Below, one piece after another: positions 8,324-15,941 of a stretch of 64,000 nt of DNA (its first letter is position 1; every line of letters begins with the position of its first letter). The notes beneath the pieces are model-generated. The model saw only the letters and a list, made by a program, of their open reading frames with translations, was not told where the DNA came from and did no database searches. Origin of the DNA: JALOLV01 sp046295175 (GTDB lineage Bacteria > Bacteroidota > Bacteroidia > Cytophagales > Spirosomataceae); assembly GCA_046295175.1 (NCBI GenBank), contig JBKBNY010000017.1, forward strand, positions 12,971 to 76,970, read 5' to 3'. A program made the translations under genes and the position numbers.

Positions 8324-9817
8324 ATGAAAAAAATTACACTATTTTTATTGCTCACAGTAAACTTTGTTTTTGCTCAAACTCCTCAATGGAGACCCACAAT
8401 TCACTTTTCTCCCCAGAAAAATTGGACAAATGACCCTAATGGCTTGGTTTATCACGAAGGCGAATGGCACTTATTTTTTCAATATAATCCAGAAGGCGAT
8501 AAGTGGGGAAATATGTCGTGGGGGCATGCCGTAAGTACCGATTTGGTAAATTGGCAAGAACTACCCGTGGCGATTCCGCAAGATTCGGTTTGGATTTTTT
8601 CGGGATGCGTCGTTATCGACAAAAATAATACTGCGGGTTTCGGAGCCAATGCAATGGTAGCGGTTTACACGGCCGATTATCACGGCAAAAAAGAAAACCA
8701 ACATTTGGCATACTCGACCGATAAAGGCCGAACTTGGACAAAATACGCTAAAAATCCGATTATTGCGATTCCCCATGGTTCAAAAACCCCCGAAAAAGAT
8801 TTCAGAGACCCAAACATCATTTGGTACGAACCTACAAAAAAATGGATAATGTCGGTTGTTTTACCGAAGCAGTTCAAAACACAATTTTACGCATCAAAAG
8901 ATTTGAAAAATTGGACTTTTTTGAGCGATTTTGGTAATCAAGGAGATTTGCAAAAAATGTGGGAATGCCCTGCTTTAATCGAAGCTCCGATTGAAAATAG
9001 CAATGCTACGGCTTGGGTTTTGATGCTATCGTCGAATGGCCCTTACCAAGATTATGTCGGAATGCAGTATTTTGTAGGTGAGTTTGATGGTAAAACCTTT
9101 AAAAATCTCAACTCACCCGATACAAAACTTTACGTTGATTTTGGAAGAGATTACTATGCAGCGATTCCGTTTAGTAATGCTCCCGACAACCGAAAAATTA
9201 CGCTTGGGTGGATGGCAAGTTGGCAATACGCCGAAAAATTACCAACAAACCCGTGGCGAGGGCAGATGACACTACCACGCGAGATAGCTCTACGCAAAAC
9301 TGCAAATGGACTTCGTTTGGTACAAAAACCTACAAAAGAAGTTTCGGGGGCAGCAACTTGGAAAAATGTCATGTTTTTAGAGAATTTGAATGTTGAAGGT
9401 GAAGATGGAATGGGAATCACGATGCGAAGCCACTCAGATACTTATAAAATTGAAATCGAATTTGAACCGCTTGATTCGAAGGAGTTTGGATTGAAGTTAC
9501 TCAAAAAAACAACTAATAATAACGAGACAATCATCGGTTATTCGGTTGATAATGAGCAAGTTTACTTTAATCGGGTAATCAGTGGGGGTAGAGTCTCGGA
9601 TGATTTTCCTGCATTTTTTGGTGGAATTCAAAAATTAGACCGAGGAAGACTAAAAATGCTAATTATTGTCGATAAGTCTTCAATCGAAACTTTTGTCAAC
9701 GACGGTGAATTTACGATGACAAATCTCGTTTTTGCCGAAGAAGGCAGCCGCGATTGGCAAATTTTTAGTCGCGGTGGGAAAGTAAAAGTTGTTTCGGTTA
9801 ATATTTCAGAATGGTAA
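8324..9817 (+). CDS. Secreted glycoside hydrolase family 32 (levanase/fructan beta-fructosidase)
   Basis: 497 residues. Signal peptide of about 17 residues (ending VFAQ). The five-bladed propeller carries all three GH32 catalytic motifs: NDPNG with the nucleophile Asp at residue 37, FRDP (about 160-163) for transition-state stabilisation and WECP (about 213-216) with the acid/base Glu. The C-terminal beta-sandwich (residues about 350-497) ends with the SSIETFVNDGE signature. Exo-acting retaining hydrolase of beta-fructosides such as levan, inulin or sucrose; linkage preference cannot be read from sequence. No SusCD pair or fructokinase nearby, so this is not a full utilisation locus. It ends four bases before the convergent HNH gene. 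Confidence 0.95.
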   Translation: MKKITLFLLLTVNFVFAQTPQWRPTIHFSPQKNWTNDPNGLVYHEGEWHLFFQYNPEGDKWGNMSWGHAVSTDLVNWQELPVAIPQDSVWIFSGCVVIDKNNTAGFGANAMVAVYTADYHGKKENQHLAYSTDKGRTWTKYAKNPIIAIPHGSKTPEKDFRDPNIIWYEPTKKWIMSVVLPKQFKTQFYASKDLKNWTFLSDFGNQGDLQKMWECPALIEAPIENSNATAWVLMLSSNGPYQDYVGMQYFVGEFDGKTFKNLNSPDTKLYVDFGRDYYAAIPFSNAPDNRKITLGWMASWQYAEKLPTNPWRGQMTLPREIALRKTANGLRLVQKPTKEVSGAATWKNVMFLENLNVEGEDGMGITMRSHSDTYKIEIEFEPLDSKEFGLKLLKKTTNNNETIIGYSVDNEQVYFNRVISGGRVSDDFPAFFGGIQKLDRGRLKMLIIVDKSSIETFVNDGEFTMTNLVFAEEGSRDWQIFSRGGKVKVVSVNISEW

Positions 9818-9821
9818 AGTT

Positions 9822-10235
9822 CTATTTGATAAGCCCCCTCCTAATAAGTTCTTGCCGTTCAATGATTGAATCAATATGATTTAGGTCTAATATTTTTATT
9901 GTAGCAGCCCCAATATCTGTTTTTGACGTGATTACACCTGAGTCATCAAGTTCAAAATGGTTTGTCCAAATATCAATTCTTGGATTAAAAAATCTCACAG
10001 GAGATTCGATGTTTTCTAATATAGTAGCTATATCGGAGCCTTTGTTTACATTACAAATTGGGCAAGTTAGAGCAAGGTTTTCTTTGTTTGTTTTTCCTCC
10101 ATGTTTGATACTAATAATGTGGTCAATATGAAAAGAAAAAAAAGAAAATTGGGAATGAACCTTACAATATTCACAACAGAAGTTTGCTCTTTTAGATACA
10201 AAATTGCGTAGATTTTCGGAGATGTAACGACTCAT
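9822..10235 (-). CDS. HNH endonuclease
   Basis: 137 residues with a clear HNH core: the first zinc knuckle CEYC (about residues 20-23), then HIDHIISIKHGGK with the catalytic HIDH, Asn in KENLAL, and the second knuckle CPIC followed by NVNKG. The C-terminal half (IWTNHFELDD... to the end) is conserved in this Bacteroidota/cyanobacteria HNH subfamily but of unknown role. Its start overlaps the last four bases of the upstream 78-residue gene, so the two are translationally coupled. Standalone HNH genes of this type may act in defence or be mobile; no methylase or intron is present. DNA target unknown. Confidence 0.88.
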   Translation of the reverse strand: MSRYISENLRNFVSKRANFCCEYCKVHSQFSFFSFHIDHIISIKHGGKTNKENLALTCPICNVNKGSDIATILENIESPVRFFNPRIDIWTNHFELDDSGVITSKTDIGAATIKILDLNHIDSIIERQELIRRGLIK

Positions 10236-10468
10236 GTCAATGGCTGAATTCGGATTTTAGCAAGTCTTATCAAGCGTTCTAATACGATGTAATGGTCGAG
10301 TTCGTCTTTTTCTTTGGTGCTTAATTGTTCGTTTTTAGATTTAGCGACTAATTCTTCAAATCTATCTTGCATTTCATTTGTAGCTTTCAATTCAGCTACT
10401 TTTTTAGGGTCAAGTTTAGCAATAATATTAGCGACCTCATCAAATACCGAATATATTGTCTTCATCAT
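10232..10468 (-). CDS. Small acidic/basic helical protein coupled to HNH nuclease
   Basis: 78 residues, predicted almost wholly helical (KKVAELKATNEMQDRFEELVAKSKNEQLSTKEKDELDHYIVLERLIRLAKIRI). It reads like the small 'antitoxin-like' partner proteins frequently placed before a nuclease gene in Bacteroidota and cyanobacteria. Two adjacent ATGs (10468 and 10465) are possible starts. The stop overlaps the HNH start (ATGA-type overlap). I recognise the arrangement, not a characterised function; role as inhibitor, chaperone or DNA-binding partner is speculation. Confidence 0.7.
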   Translation of the reverse strand: MMKTIYSVFDEVANIIAKLDPKKVAELKATNEMQDRFEELVAKSKNEQLSTKEKDELDHYIVLERLIRLAKIRIQPLT

Positions 10469-10529
10469 TTTACTGTTTATGAATTAAATATACTAATAAA
10501 CTACATTTATACATAATATCATCTAAACA

Positions 10530-10561
10530 AAAATAGGCATAACGATTGTCATGCCTATTTT
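10530..10561. terminator. Intrinsic terminator for rny
   Basis: Eleven-base perfect stem (10530-10540 with 10551-10561) and ten-base loop, 18 bases after the rny stop on the minus strand, followed on that strand by a T-rich tract. Confidence 0.8.
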
Positions 10562-10578
10562 TACAAAGTTCAATAACT

Positions 10579-12144
10579 TTATTTAGCGTACGCAACACTT
10601 CGCATTTCACGGATGACCGTTACCTTGATTTGTCCAGGATACTGCATTTCTTTTTCGATGCGTTGCGAAATATCAAATGATAATTTGCTTGCGATTTCGT
10701 CGTTTACATTCTCCGAATCTACAATGACACGCAATTCGCGACCTGCTTGGATTGCGTAGCATTTTTCAACACCACTGAATGACAAAGCCAAATCTTCGAG
10801 GTCTCTCAAACGCTGAACGTAAGATTCCATCATTTCGCGTCTTGCACCTGGGCGTGAACCCGAGATTGCATCACAAACCTGAATGATTGGCGAGATGATT
10901 GAAGTCATTTCGATTTCGTCGTGGTGAGCTCCAATTGCATTGCAAACTTCTGGATGTTCTTTGTATTTTTTGGCCAATTCCATACCCAACAATGCGTGTG
11001 GAAGTTCCTGCTCCTCGTGCCAAACTTTACCAATATCATGCAAAAGACCCGCACGTTTTGCCAGTTTAGCATTTAAGCCTAACTCTGCCGCCATCGTAGC
11101 ACACATTTTGGCAACTTCGCGTGAGTGTTGGAGAAGGTTTTGTCCGTAAGACGAACGATAACGCATACGACCAACCATCTTGATAAGCTCAGGATGTAAG
11201 CCATGAATACCTAAATCAATGACAGTACGCTCACCGATTTCAATGATTTCATGTTCAATATCTTTACGAGTTTTGGCAACAACTTCTTCGATACGGGCAG
11301 GGTGGATGCGTCCGTCTTGAACCAAACGGTGCAACGACAAACGTGCAACTTCACGACGGACAGGGTCGAAACTCGAAATAACGATAGCTTCTGGCGTATC
11401 ATCTACGATTACCTCAACGCCTGTAGCGGCCTCTAAAGCACGGATGTTACGTCCTTCACGACCAATCACTTTACCTTTTACATCGTCGCTTTCGATATTA
11501 AATACCGATACGCAGTTTTCGATTGCTTGTTCGGCAGCAGTACGTTGAATCGTCTCGATGATAATCTTTTTCGATTCTTTCGTAGCGGTCATTTTTGCCT
11601 CTTCGATGCTCTGTTTTATAAATGCCGAAGCCTTAGACTCTGCTTCATTTTTGAGTGCATCAATTAGCTGTTGTTTTGCTTGGTCGGCAGTAAGATTAGC
11701 TATTTTTTCGAGTTGTTCAACTTGCTGACTGAGCATTTTTTCAGCTTCTTCGCGGCGTTTGTTCGCCACGTCCATTTGCTCATTGAGTTTCGTTTGTTGC
11801 TGTTCTAACTCCACCTCTCTACGCTTCGATTGTTCAAGTAAGCGTTGAGTTTCCGATTGCATTTGTTTTACCTTCTGTTCATTCTGAATGATGAAGGATT
11901 TTTTCTTGTTGGATTCGTCTTCAAACTCCGATTTCAGTTTCAAGAAATGCTCTTTTGCTTCGAGCATCTTGTCTTTTTTCATATTTTCGGCGGTTTGTTC
12001 GGCATTCTTCAGGATTTCGGCAGCACGCTGCTCTGCTTCTGCTTCTTTCGTCTCAAAGTTTTTCTTGAGCAATGCTCTTCCTACAAAAAAGCCAATCGCC
12101 AAAGCCAACAAGTCAGTAACAAACATGATTATGTAGTCTGACAT
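10579..12144 (-). CDS. rny: Ribonuclease Y
   Basis: 521 residues, endoribonuclease that initiates mRNA decay at the membrane. It has an N-terminal transmembrane helix (about residues 3-23), a long Gln/Glu-rich coiled coil (about 25-195), a KH RNA-binding domain with VKGKVIGREGRNIRALE, then an HD phosphohydrolase domain with AGLLHDIGKV as the metal site. Length matches the family (about 520). Single promoterless-looking position after zapA; a candidate 6S RNA lies between the two genes, so rny may have its own promoter or be read through. Very confident assignment. Confidence 0.97.
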   Translation of the reverse strand: MSDYIIMFVTDLLALAIGFFVGRALLKKNFETKEAEAEQRAAEILKNAEQTAENMKKDKMLEAKEHFLKLKSEFEDESNKKKSFIIQNEQKVKQMQSETQRLLEQSKRREVELEQQQTKLNEQMDVANKRREEAEKMLSQQVEQLEKIANLTADQAKQQLIDALKNEAESKASAFIKQSIEEAKMTATKESKKIIIETIQRTAAEQAIENCVSVFNIESDDVKGKVIGREGRNIRALEAATGVEVIVDDTPEAIVISSFDPVRREVARLSLHRLVQDGRIHPARIEEVVAKTRKDIEHEIIEIGERTVIDLGIHGLHPELIKMVGRMRYRSSYGQNLLQHSREVAKMCATMAAELGLNAKLAKRAGLLHDIGKVWHEEQELPHALLGMELAKKYKEHPEVCNAIGAHHDEIEMTSIISPIIQVCDAISGSRPGARREMMESYVQRLRDLEDLALSFSGVEKCYAIQAGRELRVIVDSENVNDEIASKLSFDISQRIEKEMQYPGQIKVTVIREMRSVAYAK

Positions 12145-12171
12145 AGTAAATTTATTTTATTTAAAGGGTTT

Positions 12172-12300
12172 AAAAATGTTAATATTTGTGTTGCTTTTTG
12201 GCAGTTTGGCAACAATCCAAGGTTTCAGCGATGAGAATAGAGCAGATTTTAGGTTTTCTTGGTTCTGAAAAATACGGTTGTATATCAACAAATATTATGC
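12172..12300 (-). ncRNA. ssrS: Candidate 6S RNA (6S-Flavo type) between zapA and rny
   Basis: On the minus strand this intergenic segment can fold into a single long rod. The closing stem pairs 12297-12286 with 12193-12180 (9 bp, a two-base bulge, then 3 bp). An inner stem pairs UUUUUCAG with CUG-CC-AAAAA, and AACCAAG pairs with CUUGG-A-UU near the apex, with asymmetric internal loops. A TAnnTTTG element ends six bases before the first base of the stem, and an A-run on the plus strand (12172-12176) gives a U-tail at the 3' end. 6S RNA is known to lie next to zapA in proteobacteria and I recall the zapA-rny interval as a site in Bacteroidota. Identity is inferred; a structured RNA is well supported. 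Confidence 0.6.
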
Positions 12301-12305
12301 TTTAT

Positions 12306-12313
12306 CAAAGATA
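12306..12313 (-). promoter_or_regulatory. -7 element in front of the candidate 6S RNA
   Basis: Minus-strand TATCTTTG matches TAnnTTTG exactly. Transcription would begin about 6-8 bases downstream, at 12298-12300, right where the RNA's closing stem starts. It overlaps the region just after the zapA stop, so the RNA has its own start site. Confidence 0.6.
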
Positions 12314-12315
12314 AC

Positions 12316-12618
12316 CTATATTGATTGAGAAGGAAGTTTGCTTTCGATTTCGTCTAAATATTTCTGTACTTCGGTCTGTAATCTGTGGTAATTACTATTG
12401 ACCCTCAGTGCATCAACCATTGCTTCGAGTGCTACAAAGGCAATGATTTCGTTTTGGTCGAGCCTACCACCAAACGAGCTGCTGCTAAGTTGCGAAATCC
12501 TTTCGTCAATCATCGAAGCGGCAGTACGATAGTGGCCCTCGTCGGCTCTACTCATCGTCAGGGGATAATCCTTGCCATTTAATGTAAGATTAAATGATAT
12601 TTTATCAGTATCCGCCAT
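12316..12618 (-). CDS. zapA: Cell division protein ZapA
   Basis: 100 residues, standard ZapA length. The N-terminal globular domain begins FNLTLNGKDYPLTMSRADE and the C-terminal half is a helix (about 45-95) for the antiparallel coiled coil, with ALEAMVDALR typical of the family. ZapA cross-links FtsZ filaments at the division ring. It follows the coiled-coil gene by 11 bases and pheT lies just upstream, an arrangement conserved in many bacteria. ATG 12618 clear. Confidence 0.9.
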   Translation of the reverse strand: MADTDKISFNLTLNGKDYPLTMSRADEGHYRTAASMIDERISQLSSSSFGGRLDQNEIIAFVALEAMVDALRVNSNYHRLQTEVQKYLDEIESKLPSQSI

Positions 12619-12629
12619 GATTCAAGCCA

Positions 12630-12992
12630 TTAATATTCTTTCAAAAGTGCGATAGTTCGGTCTATATCCTCAATCAATCCTCTAATATACTCTTTCAACT
12701 CATCTGGCTTTTCTGCCAATTTGTCTTTATTTTCTGCAATTTTATAATATTTTTTTGAATTATCCTCATTTTGGTCGGTAATAACTTTTGAATTCAACTC
12801 TTGTCTAACCAATCTGAGGTTCTGAGACAATCTTTTATTTTCTTCTCGTAACTTTTGGCACTCTTTCTCAAAACTTTCTTTCTGCGATTTTAATGCCAAA
12901 TATTCGTAATTCCACGAATTAGTCTTCACAATCACATTTTGTAATTGTGTCAGAATTTTTCGGTTGGCGAGATTAAAATCTTCGGGATTCAC
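12630..12992 (-). CDS. Coiled-coil protein between pheT and zapA
   Basis: 120 residues, mainly one long coiled coil (about 25-70: ALKSQKESFEKECQKLREE and onward) and a second helix at the C-terminus. The start must be the GTG at 12992: an in-frame TAA lies three codons upstream and no ATG occurs inside. Position directly before zapA, with 11 bases between, suggests a division-related role similar to ZapB, but the sequence is not recognisably ZapB. Function therefore inferred from position only. Confidence 0.7.
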   Translation of the reverse strand: MNPEDFNLANRKILTQLQNVIVKTNSWNYEYLALKSQKESFEKECQKLREENKRLSQNLRLVRQELNSKVITDQNEDNSKKYYKIAENKDKLAEKPDELKEYIRGLIEDIDRTIALLKEY

Positions 12993-13031
12993 TTCTTTTT
13001 ATTATTTTGGGTATCACTATTCTGACAAATT

Positions 13032-15476
13032 TTACTTTCTGATAACCGCCCCAAGCTCTTTTTCGTAGGCAGTTATGAGTTTTTGCATCGCTTTATCAAT
13101 CACGTCATCGGTCAATGTTTTCTCCATATCTAATAACGTAAAACTTACCGAATATGATTTCTTATCGGCCCCAAGATTTTCGCCCTCATAAATATCGAAG
13201 ACATTAATGGCGGTTAATAAATTACGCTCAGTACGATAAGCCAACTTCTCGATTTGTTCAAAACTTACGGTTTTATCAATGACCAATGACAAATCACGGC
13301 GAACTTCTGGGAATTTCGGAATCTCTTGAAACTCAATCGCTGGCGAATATTGCTTCAATAAATAATCCCAGTCGATTTCGGCATACAAAACTGTCTGTTT
13401 GATGTCAGTGAGTTTTGCGTGTTGTTTTTTGACCTGCCCAAGATGTGCAACTGGTTTTTTATTGACAACGTACGTCAAACCAAAATCAAAGATTGTTTTA
13501 TCGGCTTCTTGTGTGTCAAACTTGTTGATTTTCAATGCTTTAAAGATTCTCTGAACAGCCATTGCTAAATCATAAAAACCTACCGGCTCACTTTTACCAG
13601 CCCAAGTTTCACCGATTTTATTACCTGTAAGCCACAATGCGAGCGTAAAAGACTCTTTGTACCTCACCCCCGACCCCTCTCCCGATGGAGAGGGGAGAGT
13701 TTTGTAATATGTTCTTCCAAACTCAAAGAATTTAAGGTCTTTTTGGCGGCGATTGATGTTGTACGCCAAAGATTCCATTCCAGAGAATAGGAGAGTCTGA
13801 CGCATCACCGAAAGTTCTTCTGAAAGTGGATTCAGAAGTTTTACCTCGTTGCCTTTGGCAATTGCTTGTACGGCTTGGTTATAAACTGGCTTGGTGATTG
13901 AAAGCGTCTGAATCTCGTTGAATCCATTCCCCACCAAGATTTCAATCACTCGCATTTTGAGTTTATCAATATCAACAACCGGAAAATCCGATAAGTAATC
14001 CGAACTCAAAGAATCAGAAAGCTCAATGTTGTCGAATCCGTAAATTCTCAAAATCTCTTCAATAACATCGGCTTCGCGTGTGACATCAACACGGTACGGC
14101 GGCACAGAAACTTGCATTACGCCGCCATCATCGCTACGTACTTGTATATCAAGGCTTTCTAAGATTTTATGAATCAATCTGTCGTCTAAGTTTTTACCGA
14201 TGAGACGATTGATGTTTTTATGCTTAACCGTAACCTCGAATGGTTTGATTGGAGTCGGATAAAAATCAGTTACTTCTGATGCGATTTTGCCGCCAGCAAT
14301 TTCTTGAACCATCACGGCTGCCAATTTCAGGGCATAGAGCTTCATATCGGGGTCGGTGCCACGCTCAAAACGGAACGAAGCGTCGGTTTTAAGGCCGTGC
14401 AATTGAGCCGATTTACGTATCGAGACGGGGTCGAAATAAGCACATTCGAGATAAATTCTCTTAGTTTCTTCTTTGATACCCGATTTTGTTCCGCCAAAAA
14501 TCCCACCAATACCCATTGCTTCTTCGGCATTACAAATCATCAATTCAGTACCTTTCAAAGTACGTTCGATTTTGTCGAGTGTAGTAAATTTTGAGCCTTC
14601 GGGTTGGTATTTTACGACGATTTTCTGACCCGTAATCGCATGCCAGTCGTAGGCGTGCATCGGTTGACCGATTCCGTGGCAGATGTAGTTCGTAATATCA
14701 ACAATGTTATTGATTGGGTTCAAACCAATGGCTTTCAAACGGTTTTTGAGCCATTCTGGCGAATCGGCAACTGTAACTCCATCAATCGTCACGCCGCAAA
14801 AACGTGGACAAGCGGCAGTGTCTTCAACAACCAATTCGATTGGGAATTCATTGCTCTCAACCTTAAAAGAATCAACCGACGGAATGCACAACTCACGACC
14901 ATAAACAGCCTTTAAGTCGCGTGCAACACCCAAATGTGATGCCGCATCGGCACGGTTTGGTGTAAGCCCGATTTCGATTGTATAGTCGGTTTCAAAATTG
15001 AAATACTCGGCGGCAGGTGTTCCGTTTGGTAAAGAGGTATCCAAAACCAAAATCCCATCGTGCGAATGCCCGATTCCGATTTCGTCTTCGGCACAAATCA
15101 TCCCTTCGGATGGGTGTCCGTAAACCTTACGTTTTTCGATTGTAAAACTTTTACCTTCGCCCAAATCTATGGTTGTACCCACAGTTGCCACAATTACTTT
15201 CTGCCCTGCACGCACGTTTGCCGCACCGCAGACGATTGTCGAAGGTTCACTTGTACCAATATCTACCGTTGTAAGGCTGAGTGTCTTTTCTTTTACCATA
15301 AATGGCTCACAAGTCAGCACTTCACCCACAACAAAACCTTTCAAACCACCCTCAATAGTATTGTATTCTTCAATACCTTCTACTTCTAAACCTGTTGAGG
15401 TCAATTTCTTCCCAACTTCTTCGGGACTCTCTTCAATGTGAATAAGACTTTTAAGCCAATTATACGAAATCTTCAT
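13032..15476 (-). CDS. pheT: Phenylalanine--tRNA ligase beta subunit
   Basis: 814 residues, normal length. Domains in order: N-terminal B1 and EMAP/tRNA-binding OB-fold (about 40-150), B3/B4 editing region, B5 (about 400-470), the catalytic-like core (about 480-700), and the C-terminal FDX-ACB anticodon-binding domain from about 715 (EIPKFPEVRRDLSLV). Together with PheS it charges tRNA-Phe and edits misacylated Tyr-tRNA. Unusual: residues about 591-603 (TLPSPSGEGSGVR) are encoded by an inserted GC-rich palindromic element that keeps the frame (see repeat). pheS is not next to it in the window. A TAnnTTTG promoter lies 63 bases upstream. Confidence 0.97.
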   Translation of the reverse strand: MKISYNWLKSLIHIEESPEEVGKKLTSTGLEVEGIEEYNTIEGGLKGFVVGEVLTCEPFMVKEKTLSLTTVDIGTSEPSTIVCGAANVRAGQKVIVATVGTTIDLGEGKSFTIEKRKVYGHPSEGMICAEDEIGIGHSHDGILVLDTSLPNGTPAAEYFNFETDYTIEIGLTPNRADAASHLGVARDLKAVYGRELCIPSVDSFKVESNEFPIELVVEDTAACPRFCGVTIDGVTVADSPEWLKNRLKAIGLNPINNIVDITNYICHGIGQPMHAYDWHAITGQKIVVKYQPEGSKFTTLDKIERTLKGTELMICNAEEAMGIGGIFGGTKSGIKEETKRIYLECAYFDPVSIRKSAQLHGLKTDASFRFERGTDPDMKLYALKLAAVMVQEIAGGKIASEVTDFYPTPIKPFEVTVKHKNINRLIGKNLDDRLIHKILESLDIQVRSDDGGVMQVSVPPYRVDVTREADVIEEILRIYGFDNIELSDSLSSDYLSDFPVVDIDKLKMRVIEILVGNGFNEIQTLSITKPVYNQAVQAIAKGNEVKLLNPLSEELSVMRQTLLFSGMESLAYNINRRQKDLKFFEFGRTYYKTLPSPSGEGSGVRYKESFTLALWLTGNKIGETWAGKSEPVGFYDLAMAVQRIFKALKINKFDTQEADKTIFDFGLTYVVNKKPVAHLGQVKKQHAKLTDIKQTVLYAEIDWDYLLKQYSPAIEFQEIPKFPEVRRDLSLVIDKTVSFEQIEKLAYRTERNLLTAINVFDIYEGENLGADKKSYSVSFTLLDMEKTLTDDVIDKAMQKLITAYEKELGAVIRK
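13656..13706. repeat. GC-rich palindromic element inserted in pheT, flanked by a 6-bp duplication
   Basis: A 39-base segment (13662-13700) with a 9-bp perfect stem (13674-13682 with 13687-13695, loop CGAT) sits inside the AT-rich pheT gene. It is bounded by identical TTTGTA copies at 13656-13661 and 13701-13706. It adds 13 codons (or 15 with the duplicated bases) without breaking the frame and encodes a Pro/Ser/Gly-rich loop. Confidence 0.75.
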
Positions 15477-15538
15477 TTAGAAACTTGATTTTGAGGGTTT
15501 TACACGATTGCAGTTTTATCGCAATCAAAACCAAAATG

Positions 15539-15570
15539 CAAAGATAGCTAATTATGCTCAATAGTTTCAA
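15539..15570 (-). promoter_or_regulatory. pheT promoter
   Basis: Minus-strand TATCTTTG at 15546-15539 (TAnnTTTG) with TTG at 15570-15568, 21 bases between them, the spacing expected for Bacteroidota primary sigma. It would give a leader of about 55 bases containing a 6-bp hairpin. Confidence 0.6.
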
Positions 15571-15590
15571 GTTTTAGTGTTTGAGGTTTG

Positions 15591-15676
15591 CTTGTTTCTT
15601 GCTTCTGGCATCTTGTTTCTGGCATCTGGTATCTTGCATCTTGTTTCTTGCATCTTGTTTCTTGCATCTTGTTTTG
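15591..15676. repeat. 14-bp tandem repeat tract
   Basis: Exact units GCATCTTGTTTCTT at 15636-15649 and 15650-15663, a third partly diverged at 15664-15677, and degenerate copies (TTCTGGCATCTTG, GGCATCTGGTATC) back to about 15591. Non-coding, simple-sequence type; may vary in copy number between strains. Confidence 0.8.
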
Positions 15677-15941
15677 AGTTTGTACTTTGTTTTAATCAAA
15701 TCCTTACAAAATACCAAATGGTAAACCCAAAGCCAATGTGTATCCGTTTGCTAAGATTTTGGATTCGCTCAATACTTTGGCACGCACAAAATATACCGCT
15801 CAATAGTGGAAAATAAGAGGTCAGGATACGAATCAATCTAAAAACGTATCCGCTGGCTAAGATTTCAAAATGCAATCTTCGTTTGGCATAAGTTTAGCAA
15901 ACTGAATAGGTGCTTTCCTAATAATACTTGTATAATAGAAC

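Larger units (their letters stand above)
15477..15941. other. 465-base interval between pheT and the WG-repeat gene
   Basis: No convincing gene. It contains the pheT promoter and a small leader hairpin (GATTGC at 15506-15511 with GCAATC at 15521-15526), a 14-bp tandem-repeat tract, and two imperfect copies of a 'GTATCCG..(T/G)GCTAAGATTT' motif at about 15748 and 15846. A 79-codon reading frame over the repeats is rejected as repeat-derived. Confidence 0.6.

Noticed and set aside
13656..13706. Intrinsic terminator inside pheT
   Set aside because: The hairpin is strong but lies mid-gene, has no T-run, and has flanking direct repeats; better explained as an inserted repeat.
15577..15816. 79-codon plus-strand reading frame
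   Set aside because: It is made largely of the 14-bp tandem repeats (FLASGILFLASGILHL-like product) and has no family resemblance or promoter; a by-product of the repeat.
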